This document shows positions 8,547-18,136 of a DNA stretch of 64,000 bases, piece after piece. Origin of the DNA: JANXQE01 sp035651635 (GTDB lineage: Bacteria > Verrucomicrobiota > Verrucomicrobiia > Limisphaerales > UBA8199); the NCBI GenBank assembly GCA_035651635.1, contig DASRFK010000330.1, positions 1 through 64,000 on the forward strand, in the 5' to 3' direction. Position 1 is the first letter of the stretch; each line of letters begins with the position of its first letter. The notes beneath the pieces are model-generated. The model was not told the origin of the DNA, did no database searches, and worked only from the letters and a program-made list of their open reading frames with translations. The translations under genes were made by a program, and so were the position numbers.

Positions 8547-8585
8547 TCCTCGCCAACAAACCGCAACCTACCCTTTCATACTCAG

Positions 8586-9029
8586 ATGCAACCGACGCGA
8601 ATTCTGCCCGATCTGCAATGCTCACTGCTCTGCGAGGAAATACGCCAGGAAGTGACCGGCAATTTCTTTCTCATTGGCGTCATCAATTTCATTCGGGTCC
8701 CACAGCTGCCGGTGGTAGCCCTGAAATTAAGCCTTTTCAATCGCTGGACCGCCGGCGTTGGACAGTTCACCGAGAGCGCGCGATTGATCGCGCCCGACCA
8801 GACCACTGTCCTGCGTAAGGGTGAAGTCAAGTTTGTCCTGCAGGACGCCGCGCTGCATGCCACCAATGTTACCGTTTTCGCCCAGGTCGAGTTCAAAACC
8901 GCCGGCACTTATTATGTCGAAGTGCTGGTCGACGATGTCATGAAACTGCGTTACCCAGTTCCCGTTTTGGTCGCGCCGCCCCAAACCCAAGGCCAGCCCC
9001 CTTCGCCTCCGCCAGCTCCCGCTGCCTGA
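8586..9029 (+). CDS. Conserved small protein, DUF6941-like
   Basis: The 147-residue protein starts MQPTRILPDLQCSLLCEE and has no signal peptide or membrane segment. Its body is a beta-rich pattern with NFFLIGVINFI, a central FVLQDAALHATNVT and YYVEVLVDDVMKLRYPVPV, ending in a proline/alanine tail. The arrangement is reminiscent of DUF6941-type proteins, which have no known function; the family name is tentative. It follows folD by 39 bases and may be in the same transcript. Confidence 0.6.
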   Translation: MQPTRILPDLQCSLLCEEIRQEVTGNFFLIGVINFIRVPQLPVVALKLSLFNRWTAGVGQFTESARLIAPDQTTVLRKGEVKFVLQDAALHATNVTVFAQVEFKTAGTYYVEVLVDDVMKLRYPVPVLVAPPQTQGQPPSPPPAPAA

Positions 9030-9192
9030 GAGCCGGTGCTTTTGGCTCTCCAGTTCGTCCGCCGCTTGTCATCGATCTACTAAAGGCACACGGTTCGCGC
9101 GTACGCAGGGGTTGCCTGATTTGTGCCCAGGTTCTCGATGAGATCCAAAGCGACAAACGACCCTTGCCCGCCTAAAATCGTCCAGCTGCGAT

Positions 9193-10077
9193 ATGGAATC
9201 GTCCGCGGACAACCGTCCGATGGCCTGGCTGCCTCTCACGCCCCGAGGTGTGGCCGCCTTCGCGTATGCTTCTGTGGGCCGCGTGCTGTTGTTTCAGCTC
9301 GTGGCTTCGATTTTAATTGCCGCCGCTGTGGTTTGGGTTTTAAGCGCTCGCTGGTTCCCAGCGATTGCCTCCGGCATTGAACACTTGCCCGAGCGCGGCG
9401 CCATTCGGTCCGGCCGGCTCGAATGGCCTGCCAACTCGCCGCAGACCTTGTCGGAAAACCGCTTCCTCGCTTTTGCCGTCGACCTCGAACATAGCGGCCA
9501 GGCCCGTTCTGCCTCCCAAATCCAGGTCGAGTTTGGCCGGACCGACGTTCGAATTTGCTCGGTCTTCGGGTGTGCGGAAATTCCTTATCCGTATACAGTC
9601 CGCATTTCCTTCAACCTTTCCGAAGTCAAGCCCTGGTGGGGAGCCTGGGCGCCGATGCTCCTGGCGCTGTCAGCTGCGGCCGTCACCGCCGGGTTGCTCC
9701 TGAGCTGGGCGGCGCTCGCGACCATTTATTGCCTGCCCGCCTGGCTGGTTGGCCTGTATTTGAATCGGGAGCTGACGCTCGGTGGGAGCTGGCGGCTGGC
9801 CGCAGCGGCCCTCATGCCCGGCGGATTGGTTATGACGGTGGCCATCGCAGGCTACGGCCTTGCCCGATTGGACCTGGTCCGGTTGGCCGCAGCCTGGGGC
9901 TTCCACATACTGCTGGGTTGGACGTACCTTTTTTGGGCCGCGGTGGTTACGCCGAAGATCCGTTCCGAGCTGCCCGCCAAGGAAAACCCCTTCCGGGCGC
10001 CGCCCGTTGGCGCCAGCGAGGAACCGGTCCAGGATCCGAAAAATTCCGCGCGCAACCCTTTTTCAACCAGGCCGTGA
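9193..10077 (+). CDS. Multi-pass membrane protein of unknown function
   Basis: The 294-residue protein has one N-terminal membrane helix (about 31-53), an exported-looking domain of about 95 residues with two cysteines (ICSVFGC, 121-127), and then four closely spaced hydrophobic helices between about 151 and 252. The C-terminal 40 residues are polar and proline-rich. I do not recognise the family. The layout suggests a periplasmic sensing or binding domain between membrane anchors. It precedes the LysM lipoprotein by 35 bases on the same strand, so a shared envelope role is possible. Confidence 0.6.
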   Translation: MESSADNRPMAWLPLTPRGVAAFAYASVGRVLLFQLVASILIAAAVVWVLSARWFPAIASGIEHLPERGAIRSGRLEWPANSPQTLSENRFLAFAVDLEHSGQARSASQIQVEFGRTDVRICSVFGCAEIPYPYTVRISFNLSEVKPWWGAWAPMLLALSAAAVTAGLLLSWAALATIYCLPAWLVGLYLNRELTLGGSWRLAAAALMPGGLVMTVAIAGYGLARLDLVRLAAAWGFHILLGWTYLFWAAVVTPKIRSELPAKENPFRAPPVGASEEPVQDPKNSARNPFSTRP

Positions 10078-10112
10078 TTGAATCCCTGGATGCCTTTGTT
10101 TAGTGTTGGCAC

Positions 10113-10916
10113 ATGACCTATTGGGCCCGGTTTTTGAGCGGCATGATGCTGCTGTTCGTTTGGACGCTCCTGCTCGCCGGGTGCGGCCCTTCCGGCTCCG
10201 CACCATTGGACGAGGAAAAAGAACCTCATTTTCTTGCCGGCAAAGAACGCATCGGCACGCTCGACTGGAGAGGAGCGATCGAGTCTTTTGAGAAAGCTCT
10301 CCAGGCAAACCCTCGCTCGGCTGCGGCCCACTTTGAATTAGCCTGGATTTACGACCAAAAGGAAGCCGATCCCGCGGCGGCTATTTATCACTACCAGCAT
10401 TTCCTCCAGCTCCGCCCCCGCGCCGACAATTCGGACCTCGCCCGGGAGCGCATCACCGTTTGCAAGCAGGCGCTGGCGGAAACAGTCTCACTCGGCCCGG
10501 TGACCGAGCGCGTTCAGCGCCAGTTTGAACAAATTGGCGAGGACAACAAAAGACTCATTGACGAAAATAAACGCTTGCGCGAGGAATTGGAAAAATGGAG
10601 TAGTTACGCGGCGCGGCTTCAAAACCTGACCAACCAGGCGGCTGGCTCCGCACATCCGGCGCAGACTGCGTCATTGGCGCAGGTCTCGGCAGTGCTCCAA
10701 TCGCCCAGCCACGAGCAGGCCGGCGCCAAGCCGGCCGGCCCCGCCGCGTCCAACTCCGCGCCGGCAGCACGCACACACACGGTAAAATCCGGCGAAACCC
10801 CCAGCCTCATCGCCCGGAGGTACGGCGTCAAACTCGAAGCCCTGATGGCGGCCAATCCGAACCTGGAACCCCGACGGCTGCGCGTGGGCCAGGCGCTCCG
10901 GATCCCCGGCGCTTGA
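10113..10916 (+). CDS. TPR and LysM lipoprotein
   Basis: The 267-residue protein begins with a lipoprotein signal, with lipobox LLAGC and lipidated C24. A TPR-like region follows (about 40-110, with WRGAIESFEKALQANP and AAAIYHYQHFLQLRP). A coiled coil with EQIGEDNKRLIDENKR comes next (about 130-175), then an Ala/Pro linker. A C-terminal LysM domain (about 222-267, HTVKSGETPSLIARRYG) should bind peptidoglycan. The protein probably sits on the periplasmic side of the outer membrane and scaffolds cell-wall proteins. No partner is evident from the neighbourhood. Confidence 0.8.
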   Translation: MTYWARFLSGMMLLFVWTLLLAGCGPSGSAPLDEEKEPHFLAGKERIGTLDWRGAIESFEKALQANPRSAAAHFELAWIYDQKEADPAAAIYHYQHFLQLRPRADNSDLARERITVCKQALAETVSLGPVTERVQRQFEQIGEDNKRLIDENKRLREELEKWSSYAARLQNLTNQAAGSAHPAQTASLAQVSAVLQSPSHEQAGAKPAGPAASNSAPAARTHTVKSGETPSLIARRYGVKLEALMAANPNLEPRRLRVGQALRIPGA

Positions 10917-10928
10917 TCCGCCGGATGG

Positions 10929-12356
10929 TTAAAAACGGGCTACGTGCCACCCGTCGCGGTAAACGCGGGCCAGGCGGCGATTGGCTTCGCGATGGTTCTT
11001 GAACTTCATGCCCGCCGCGTCCCAGGCCAGTTCTTCCCCGGGAAAGCAAATCGCTACGGTTCCCACCAGCACCGCTTCGGTCATCGGCCCCGTCTGAGCA
11101 AAATGGGACTCGGTCTTCTCTCCCCCCAAACAAGCATCGACGAAATGGTGGTAATGGTTGCGCGGCGCAAGCTGCGGACGCGGGATATCTTTAAACCGAT
11201 TCTCCGGCAACAGTTGCGGCGGGTAATTGTGCGGGATCAGCAAAGAGCCTTCGGTGCCAATCAGGATCGACGACTCGGGCGGATAATCCTTGAGCTCGGG
11301 CCCCGCCAGGCGGCGAATATGGTCGGGCGGATAGTAATCCCCATCAAACCACTCCAGCACCAGTTCACCGCCCTGGACTCGCTCGGTCGCGGGAAAGGTC
11401 CAGGTAATGTGATCTCCTTGCGGCCAGGTATCCGCTCTCCGTTGTGGTGATTTCACCCAGGACTCCTGCGCCTCGGCCACCACCGTCAGCGGCGCGGTGA
11501 GGCTCAGGCCTTTCCAAACCGGATCAAAAATGTGGCAACCAATGTCCCCGGTCCAACCGGTGCCGAAATCCTGCCAGGCCCGCCATTTGGTGGGATGATA
11601 AATCTCCGGCACGTACGGCCGTTCGGGAGCGGTGCCTAGCCAAAGGTTCCAGCTTAAACTGCCGGGCGGCGGTTGGCCCTGCGCCGGTCGCGGTCCCTTC
11701 AACCGGTAAGTCTCAATCGCGCCCGGTCGATTCGAGCAAAGATACGCGTGAGTGACCTTGCCAATCCGCTCTTCCTGCAGCCAACGTACGGCCGTGCGCT
11801 CGTGCGTGCTCGAAGCCACCTGCGTCCCCAATTGCGTTACGACGCCTGCGGCCACCGCCGCCCGGGTGAGCGCGCGCACTTCGGCCACATCGTGGCACAT
11901 CGGTTTCTGACAATAAACGTGCCTGCCCTGCTCGATCGCGTTGTACGCGATGGCAAAATGCATATGGTCCGGCACTGCCACGTTGACCGAATCAAGACGC
12001 GTGGCTTCCTTTTGTAACAGTTCCCGCCAATCCGAATAAAGCCGGGCCCGCGGCGCGGCCTGCGCCGCTTTCGCCAGGTTGTCGGCATCCACATCGCACA
12101 GCGCGATGATTTCCACTTTCGGATGTTGCAGAAAATTCTGCAGGTCTCCCCAGCCCATGCCGCCAACCCCAATGCAGGCGTGATTCAAACGCCCACTGGC
12201 GGAAACTACTTTGGGGGTGAATTTTGACGTTTTACACGACGTCAACCACGGACCCGCAACCGCAACGCACCCGGCAGTGCCTAGAAACCTTCGCCGTGAC
12301 CAGTTCTTCGGTTGTGGATTGCCTGCGGAGGGCCCTGTCGAGACACTCGGTTCCAT
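10929..12356 (-). CDS. Gfo/Idh/MocA-family oxidoreductase with Tat-like signal
   Basis: The 475-residue protein starts MEPSVSTGPSAGNPQ; the twin-arginine motif SRRRFLGTAG lies at about 19-28, followed by a hydrophobic stretch, so export folded with bound cofactor is likely. The NAD(P)-binding Rossmann motif is GVGGMGWGDL. The family lysine lies in QKPMCHDVAEVRAL, where the usual EKP is QKP. The C-terminal half is the substrate-binding beta-sheet domain. Such secreted oxidoreductases act on sugars or sugar acids and are strongly expanded in Verrucomicrobia and Planctomycetes; the substrate is not predictable. The frame is open to 12506, but the Tat signal fixes the start at 12356. Confidence 0.85.
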   Translation of the reverse strand: MEPSVSTGPSAGNPQPKNWSRRRFLGTAGCVAVAGPWLTSCKTSKFTPKVVSASGRLNHACIGVGGMGWGDLQNFLQHPKVEIIALCDVDADNLAKAAQAAPRARLYSDWRELLQKEATRLDSVNVAVPDHMHFAIAYNAIEQGRHVYCQKPMCHDVAEVRALTRAAVAAGVVTQLGTQVASSTHERTAVRWLQEERIGKVTHAYLCSNRPGAIETYRLKGPRPAQGQPPPGSLSWNLWLGTAPERPYVPEIYHPTKWRAWQDFGTGWTGDIGCHIFDPVWKGLSLTAPLTVVAEAQESWVKSPQRRADTWPQGDHITWTFPATERVQGGELVLEWFDGDYYPPDHIRRLAGPELKDYPPESSILIGTEGSLLIPHNYPPQLLPENRFKDIPRPQLAPRNHYHHFVDACLGGEKTESHFAQTGPMTEAVLVGTVAICFPGEELAWDAAGMKFKNHREANRRLARVYRDGWHVARF

Positions 12357-12455
12357 GACGGCCAGATTGAGGAGCAAATCCGCAGTTTGCAAGACTTTCG
12401 CTGGGCACGCCTTTGCGGATTGAATCTTTGGCCAGGTTTTGGTCAGCTTAGCGCG

Positions 12456-13007
12456 ATGAATCGTTGGATTATCCTCGCCGTCCTGCTGGCGGTGACTGGC
12501 TTGCAAGGCTGCGGTCGATCGGCCGGAAATTCTTCCGGCACCAGCGCTGCTGGCACCGGTTCAGTCGCTCAAGCCGAAAACGATCCAGACGATATCACCC
12601 ACGAACAGCCAAAGCTGCCCACAATGAAACTCTATGTCGGGGCCGAGGAAATGGTGGCGGAACTCGCGTTGACACCGGAGCAGCTGCGGATTGGGATGAT
12701 GTTCCGCACCAATCTGGCCGATAACGCCGGAATGCTTTTCCCGCTGCCCTACACGCAGCAGGCCTCGTTCTGGATGAAGCATTGTCCACTCCCGCTTTCG
12801 GCCGCCTACATTGATACCGAAGGCGTCATCCAGGAGATTCACGAGTTTGAACCTTTTAACACTAACTCGGTCGTGGCCGCCTCAAACAACATTCGGTTTG
12901 TCCTCGAGACTCCCCAAGGCTGGTTTCAAAAGCATCATATCCAGCCCGGCATGGCCGTCGCCACCGAACGCGGGCCCCTCATGCAGACTTTCTTCCGCGC
13001 GCGATAG
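12456..13007 (+). CDS. DUF192-family lipoprotein
   Basis: The 183-residue protein has a lipoprotein signal (MNRWIILAVLLAVTG, lipidated C19). The mature part holds a DUF192 domain: LALTPEQLRIGMMFR, then GMLFPLPYTQQASFWMKHC and a C-terminal NNIRFVLETPQGWFQKH. This small beta-fold is widespread and of unknown function. Upstream in-frame codons are open to 12312, but only the start at 12456 gives a signal peptide. It is divergent from the Gfo/Idh gene. Confidence 0.8.
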   Translation: MNRWIILAVLLAVTGLQGCGRSAGNSSGTSAAGTGSVAQAENDPDDITHEQPKLPTMKLYVGAEEMVAELALTPEQLRIGMMFRTNLADNAGMLFPLPYTQQASFWMKHCPLPLSAAYIDTEGVIQEIHEFEPFNTNSVVAASNNIRFVLETPQGWFQKHHIQPGMAVATERGPLMQTFFRAR

Positions 13008-13071
13008 TCCGAAATTCCCGCCTGGGTGCAAACCTTTTGCTTTGCCATCGCCCCCGGCCTATTCTGCGCTC

Positions 13072-14292
13072 ATGTGCAAGCCGGCCGCTCTTGTTTCAGT
13101 TGTGATGGTGGCTCTCACCGCCGCGGCCGCCGACCCGCAATGGAAACACCTCTCCAGTTCCACGGGTGATCTGCCTGTGCCCGGCCCGTCCACCGAACAG
13201 ACCGGCGCTCTCGTCGTGGATCTCGATAAGGATGGGACGAACGATTTTGTCCTCAGCTTCAGAAAAGTCGCCCCGGCCTTGGTGTGGTACCGTCGCGCCG
13301 CCTCCGGTTGGGACCGCTACGTTTTGGAGCCAGCTTTCTTGACCGTCGAAGCCGGCGGCGCGGTGTACGATATTGACGGGGACGGTGACCCGGATATTGT
13401 TTTCGGCGGCGACTGGCAAAGCAATGAGGTTTGGTGGTGGGAAAATCCTTACCCGAATTTCGATCCCAATCTACCCTGGAAGCGGCATGTCATCAAAAAA
13501 TCCGGCGCGACGCAGCATCATGACCAGGTATTCGCCGACCTCCTGGGCACCGGCAAATCACAGTTGATTTTCTGGAACCAGGGCGCCAAGCGAATTTATC
13601 TGGCCGAAATCCCGCCCGATCCGCGACAGGCCGATTCCTGGCAGCTTACCGAGATCTTTTCGGGCGAAGCGGGCGAGGCTGGGAAGATCGGCTTCAAGTA
13701 TGCCGAAGGCATGGCCGCCTTCGATATCGACGGTGATGGCAAACTGGATTTACTGGCGGGCAATCTCTGGTTTAAACACCGGGGTGGAATGAAATTTGAA
13801 CCCATCCAAATCGCCCCGATCGGCGGACGAATCGCCGCTGGAAAGTTCAAGCCGGGCAAGTTTGCCCAGGTCGTGATTGCGCCAGGCGACGGCATTGGCC
13901 CCCTGCGCTGGTATGAATGCGTGGGCAATCCCGAGTCGAGCAAGGATTGGATTGGCCACGACTTGTTAAACCGCAACATGGTGCATGGTCACAGCCTCCA
14001 ATTGGCCGACATCGATGGCGACGGAAACCTGGATGTTTTTGCCGCTGAGATGGCCAAATGGACCGAGCAGAGCAAAACGCCCGATCACCCCGGCGCTACA
14101 GCTTGGATTTTTTATGGCGACGGCCAGGCCCACTTCCGCCAGACGGTCTTTGCCACCGGCATTGGTTTCCATGAGGCGCGCGTGGCGGACCTCAATGGCG
14201 ACGGCAAAATGGATGTGCTGGATAAGCCTTACAATTGGGAAGCCCCGCGGGTGGATGTCTGGCTCCAAACCCCTGGCGGCGCCGGCCGTTGA
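13072..14292 (+). CDS. Secreted FG-GAP/VCBS-repeat beta-propeller protein
   Basis: The 406-residue protein has a signal peptide (MCKPAALVSVVMVALTAAAA) and five calcium-binding loops of the DxDxDG type: DLDKDGTND, DIDGDGDPD, DIDGDGKLD, DIDGDGNLD and DLNGDGKMD. Their spacing fits a seven-bladed FG-GAP propeller. Such exported proteins bind ligands or polysaccharide, and no catalytic residues are apparent. The start at 13072 is chosen because the open upstream frame overlaps the DUF192 gene and has no signal peptide. Confidence 0.78.
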   Translation: MCKPAALVSVVMVALTAAAADPQWKHLSSSTGDLPVPGPSTEQTGALVVDLDKDGTNDFVLSFRKVAPALVWYRRAASGWDRYVLEPAFLTVEAGGAVYDIDGDGDPDIVFGGDWQSNEVWWWENPYPNFDPNLPWKRHVIKKSGATQHHDQVFADLLGTGKSQLIFWNQGAKRIYLAEIPPDPRQADSWQLTEIFSGEAGEAGKIGFKYAEGMAAFDIDGDGKLDLLAGNLWFKHRGGMKFEPIQIAPIGGRIAAGKFKPGKFAQVVIAPGDGIGPLRWYECVGNPESSKDWIGHDLLNRNMVHGHSLQLADIDGDGNLDVFAAEMAKWTEQSKTPDHPGATAWIFYGDGQAHFRQTVFATGIGFHEARVADLNGDGKMDVLDKPYNWEAPRVDVWLQTPGGAGR

Positions 14293-14351
14293 ATCTTTGA
14301 CAAAAACCCCCTGAGGCAGTACTGGTTAAGACGGTTAATTCGTTCCATCAG

Positions 14352-15278
14352 ATGAAGTCTTGTTGGCATCCGGAGCTCCGCTGTGAGGGCGCGCGCGCGC
14401 CGCGAGGCTTTACTTTGATCGAGTTGCTTACGGTCATCGCCATTATTGCCATTCTGGCGGGCTTGCTCTTGCCCGCGCTGGTCAGCACCCGCCTTAAAGC
14501 CACCTCCATCTCCTGCCTCAACAATCAGAAACAGCTGGCGCTGGCTTGCTTGATTTACGCTGACGAATTCAACGACCGCTTTCCCTATAACCTCGGAACC
14601 AGCGAAATACGGCAAACGGTCGCGGCCAATTCATTTGTCAATTGGAGCAGCACGGTGATGGACTGGGAAACGCAAAACCCGGACGATCCCAGCACCTCTG
14701 ATAATACCAACACCCTCCGGCTTACCCGGGGCGGTTTGGGCCCTTATACCAGCCGTTCAGCGAACATCTACCGCTGTCCCAGCGATCACGTGCTGAGCGA
14801 TCTGCAAATCCAGTCCGGATGGCAACGCCGGGTCCGAAGCATTTCCATGAACGCCATGGTGGGCGATGCGGGAGTGTTCTCTACCGGCGGTTCCAATACG
14901 AACAATCCCGACTACAAACAGTTCTTCAAAGTGGCCCAGGTGCCCAAGCCTTCCCAGATTTTTACTTTCATTGAAGAACACCCCGACAGCATCAACGATG
15001 GGTACTTTTTAAATAAGCCCGATAGTTTGGGCTGGTTCGACCTGCCCGCTTCCTACCATAACGGCTCCGCCAACCTCAGCTTCACCGATGGTCATGCCGA
15101 ATCACACCACTGGCTTCTCTCCAGTACCAAACGTCCGGCCCGCCAGCTTGGCGCTCAGCCTTTGCCCTCGGACATTTTGCCAGTGTCGGAACGGGCTGAC
15201 TTCGAGTGGTTGATGCAACACACGACCGTCGATTCCTACTTTAGCCAGGATCCGACGCCGAGCTTTAATCCCTGGTAA
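14352..15278 (+). CDS. Prepilin-type N-terminal cleavage protein with H-X9-DG tail
   Basis: The 308-residue protein has an unusually long basic leader (MKSCWHPELRCEGARAPRG) before FTLIELLTVIAIIAILAG, the prepilin cleavage site and hydrophobic helix. The globular part contains a cysteine-bearing segment (IYRCPSDHVL) and ends with the H-X9-DG box in ANLSFTDGHAESH. It is a second lone member of the pseudopilin-like family in this window. A TTGACA lies about 50 bases upstream, but without a good -10 box. Confidence 0.84.
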   Translation: MKSCWHPELRCEGARAPRGFTLIELLTVIAIIAILAGLLLPALVSTRLKATSISCLNNQKQLALACLIYADEFNDRFPYNLGTSEIRQTVAANSFVNWSSTVMDWETQNPDDPSTSDNTNTLRLTRGGLGPYTSRSANIYRCPSDHVLSDLQIQSGWQRRVRSISMNAMVGDAGVFSTGGSNTNNPDYKQFFKVAQVPKPSQIFTFIEEHPDSINDGYFLNKPDSLGWFDLPASYHNGSANLSFTDGHAESHHWLLSSTKRPARQLGAQPLPSDILPVSERADFEWLMQHTTVDSYFSQDPTPSFNPW

Positions 15279-15280
15279 TC

Positions 15281-16384
15281 TCACTGGAGCGTCGGTTCGC
15301 TCGATTTCATCCCGTGGGCCTCGGCGACGGCCTTTTGGGTCAGCTTGCCTCCCATGACATTGATGCCCCCGCGCAAGGCGGGTTGGCGCTCGCAGGCCTC
15401 GCTCAAGCCCGAATCGGCCAACAATTCGATATACCGGAACGTGACGTTGGTCAGCGCCTGCGTCGCCGTGCGTGCATAAGCCCCGGGCATATTGGCGACG
15501 CAGTAATGAGTCACGCCGGCCTCGACAAAAACCGGACTATGATGAGTGGTCGGACGCGACGTTTCGGCGCAACCACCCTGGTCGATCGCGATATCCACCA
15601 AAACGCTTCCCGGCCGCATGCGGCTCAACATCTCGCGACTGATCAGCTTGGGCGCTCTCGCCCCGGGTACCAGCACCGCCCCGATGAGCAAGTCGACCGA
15701 AGGCAGCAATTCGAGCAGATGCGCTTCGCTGGAGTAAAGCGTGTGGGCGGTATGCAGCGTAATATCCAGAAAGCGCATTCGTTCGAGGTCTACTTCGAGG
15801 ATCGTCACGTCGGCGCCCAGTCCTTGCGCCATCCGCGCCGCGTTAATTCCCGAAGTGCCCCCACCCAGGACCACTACCCGGCCCGGCAGAACTCCAGGCA
15901 CGCCGCCCAACAAAACTCCACTCCCGCCGTTGTGCTTGGCCAAAAAGTAACCTCCCACCAGGATCGACATTCGGCCGGCAATCTCGCTCATGGGCTCCAA
16001 CAACGGCAATCGACGGTTGACTTCAATCGTTTCATACGCCAAAGCCGTGACCCCGGACTTCATCAGGGCTTCGGTCAACTCCCGATCCGCCGCGAGGTGC
16101 AAGTAAGTAAACAAGATTTGGCCCGCCCTGAGCAGCGGATACTCCGCCGGCAGCGGTTCTTTTACTTTGACGATCAAATCGGCTCGCTCGAAAACCGCCC
16201 GGTGCTCCGGAACCAGCTCCGCGCCGGCGCGCTCATAGTCGTTATCCGGGTAACCCGCCCCGGCCCCGGCGCCTCGCTCGACCAGTACTTGGTGGCCGCG
16301 TTTGATCAATTGATAGGCCGCGGATGGCAGCAGGGCCACGCGGTATTCCTGTTCTTTGATTTCCTTCGGAACGCCTACAATCAT
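15281..16384 (-). CDS. ald: Alanine dehydrogenase
   Basis: The 367-residue enzyme catalyses reversible NAD-dependent oxidative deamination of L-alanine to pyruvate and ammonia in the cytoplasm. It shows the family start MIVGVPKEIKEQEYRVALLP with R15, catalytic K75 (VKVKEP) and H96 (TYLHLAAD). The nucleotide-binding motif is VVVLGGGTSGINAA, and the SVLVDIAIDQGG segment carries the conserved aspartate. Length matches the family. With alanine racemase at 22.6 kb it could let the cell use alanine, but the two genes are not linked. It is followed on the same strand by nothing; the upstream neighbour is the YihY-like gene. Confidence 0.95.
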   Translation of the reverse strand: MIVGVPKEIKEQEYRVALLPSAAYQLIKRGHQVLVERGAGAGAGYPDNDYERAGAELVPEHRAVFERADLIVKVKEPLPAEYPLLRAGQILFTYLHLAADRELTEALMKSGVTALAYETIEVNRRLPLLEPMSEIAGRMSILVGGYFLAKHNGGSGVLLGGVPGVLPGRVVVLGGGTSGINAARMAQGLGADVTILEVDLERMRFLDITLHTAHTLYSSEAHLLELLPSVDLLIGAVLVPGARAPKLISREMLSRMRPGSVLVDIAIDQGGCAETSRPTTHHSPVFVEAGVTHYCVANMPGAYARTATQALTNVTFRYIELLADSGLSEACERQPALRGGINVMGGKLTQKAVAEAHGMKSSEPTLQ

Positions 16385-16427
16385 ACGGTTTTATTTTTCA
16401 GACTCGCTTGTGCTCACCAGGGGCTCG

Positions 16428-18002
16428 CTACGAAGGCAGCGCCCTGAGTGGTTGCTGTTGGACTTGCGCCTGCGCGCGGTGCGCCAGGGCCAGCATCGTC
16501 ACCGTTTCTGCCGCCTGCCGCTCCGCTTCCTGAATTCGCTGAAACTCGCCATAGACCTCCCGCCGCGTGGGGTCATCGCACGTGGCTATTTCCTGCCCTT
16601 GGGTCGCGCGCAACGCCAGCAGGATGTCATGGCAGGTGATTGTTTCCATCAGCCGTGCCGGAACATACGAGGTCTCGACTCCCGCCACCTCGACCACCAG
16701 GCGGGCCGCGGCCAGTGTCTCCATAATCTGCCGGACCAGCCTGCTTGGGACACACAATTCGCTCGCCAAATCCTGGATCGAATTGGGTGGATCGCCGCGC
16801 AAGTAATACTGTCCGATCAGGGTCATCAGCCGTAACGCGATAAACTCACGCCCGCGCTGGTTAATGCTTTCCACCTGCTTTTCCTCCAGATAGGACGTCC
16901 GGTTTTGGAACGCGTAAGCCACCTGCGCGCCGAGCAGGAGGATCAACCACGAAAAATACAAACCGATCATGAACACCAGCACCAGGCCCAGGCTGCCGTA
17001 TATCTTGCTATTCGAGACCACTCTCGAGACATACAACACATTGATTAGGTTATTGAGGTGGAAAAGCAATCCGCCCACCAGCCCTCCGACCAGCGCCGCA
17101 TCCCAGCGTACACTGGTGTTTGGCATCAACATGTAAAAGGCGGCGAACGTCAGGCACAAAATCGCCGCCGGAGCGAACTGGAACAGGAAATGAAACACAA
17201 AGTGCCCGACAATCGGAAAGGTGGCTAAGAAATGTTTGGTGCTCTCCAGGTGCGGGCCGGTTGCCAGGCCCAGCGCCACCACCACCAGCAACGGCGCCAG
17301 ACTCAACACGCCCCAATACAGTACGATCCGCATAAACCAGGAGCGCCCGCGCGGGACGCCCCAGATATCGTTGAACGTCGTTTCGATCCGGCTCAGCATC
17401 GAGATCGCCGCAAAAATCAACAGCACACTCCCGGTTACCCCCAGCGCTCCACTGCGGGTGTTCTGGATGAATTCATTGATTTTGCGCGCTACGGATTTGC
17501 GGGCCGCCACCACCTGCTGGTTTTCGGCCAGGGTCGCCCGGACGGCGTCGTTGGTTTGGCCGGCCTCCGGCACGCTCTCCATTTGCGGCGCCAGCTCCGA
17601 ATTTGTGGCCGGGCTCGAATCGGAGCCCGCGAGGTTGCCTTCGCTGGCAGGCTGGCTCATCGTCGCGGAAAGATTTGTCGAGAGCGTGGCTGGCGGCATG
17701 GCCACCGCCACTAATTTCGTGATGAGTTGATCGATGCGCGCTTCACCGTCCTTCCTCAGGAACGTGCTGGTAATGCTCATCACCACCGCCAGCATCGGAA
17801 TGAGGGCCAATAACGTTGCGTAGGCCAGCGCCGAAGCCCGAACCGGGCAGCGATTGCGCGTAAAACTCCGCCATACCATCAGCCAGAAGTGGATGAACTT
17901 GCCCCCTTTGCTCAGCTTCCCCGGGTGCCCCACGGCGTCTTCATCCAGCCACGCCGCGGCTCTGGCCCGCAGTCGCTGCAATTTGGAGGTCTTCTTCGAC
18001 AT
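16428..18002 (-). CDS. YihY/BrkB-family inner-membrane protein with winged-helix tail
   Basis: The 524-residue protein has about six membrane helices in the YihY domain, starting with RASALAYATLLALIPMLAVV and containing RIETTFNDIWGVPRGRSW. An insert of about 100 residues between the first two helices is rich in Ser, Ala and Asn and probably periplasmic. The C-terminal 130 residues (PPNSIQDLASELCVPSRLV) look like a winged-helix domain, as seen in long YihY proteins. Function is unresolved. It begins 43 bases upstream of ald on the same strand, so the two may be co-transcribed. Confidence 0.85.
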   Translation of the reverse strand: MSKKTSKLQRLRARAAAWLDEDAVGHPGKLSKGGKFIHFWLMVWRSFTRNRCPVRASALAYATLLALIPMLAVVMSITSTFLRKDGEARIDQLITKLVAVAMPPATLSTNLSATMSQPASEGNLAGSDSSPATNSELAPQMESVPEAGQTNDAVRATLAENQQVVAARKSVARKINEFIQNTRSGALGVTGSVLLIFAAISMLSRIETTFNDIWGVPRGRSWFMRIVLYWGVLSLAPLLVVVALGLATGPHLESTKHFLATFPIVGHFVFHFLFQFAPAAILCLTFAAFYMLMPNTSVRWDAALVGGLVGGLLFHLNNLINVLYVSRVVSNSKIYGSLGLVLVFMIGLYFSWLILLLGAQVAYAFQNRTSYLEEKQVESINQRGREFIALRLMTLIGQYYLRGDPPNSIQDLASELCVPSRLVRQIMETLAAARLVVEVAGVETSYVPARLMETITCHDILLALRATQGQEIATCDDPTRREVYGEFQRIQEAERQAAETVTMLALAHRAQAQVQQQPLRALPS

Positions 18003-18136
18003 CGCCGCGCTAGCACGCTAACAGAGCACCGGGGCAAGTCAATTGGTCGACTTTTGCTCGACTACAAACCCCATTCGGCTGTGTAATTGCCCTGCGTCCA
18101 AGTTCCAGCAAATTGCTTCAACAAACGGAACCATCT

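Noticed and set aside
8075..8818. Long plus-strand frame inside folD running into the next gene
   Set aside because: It is a shadow of folD in another frame and reads arginine-rich, low-quality protein.
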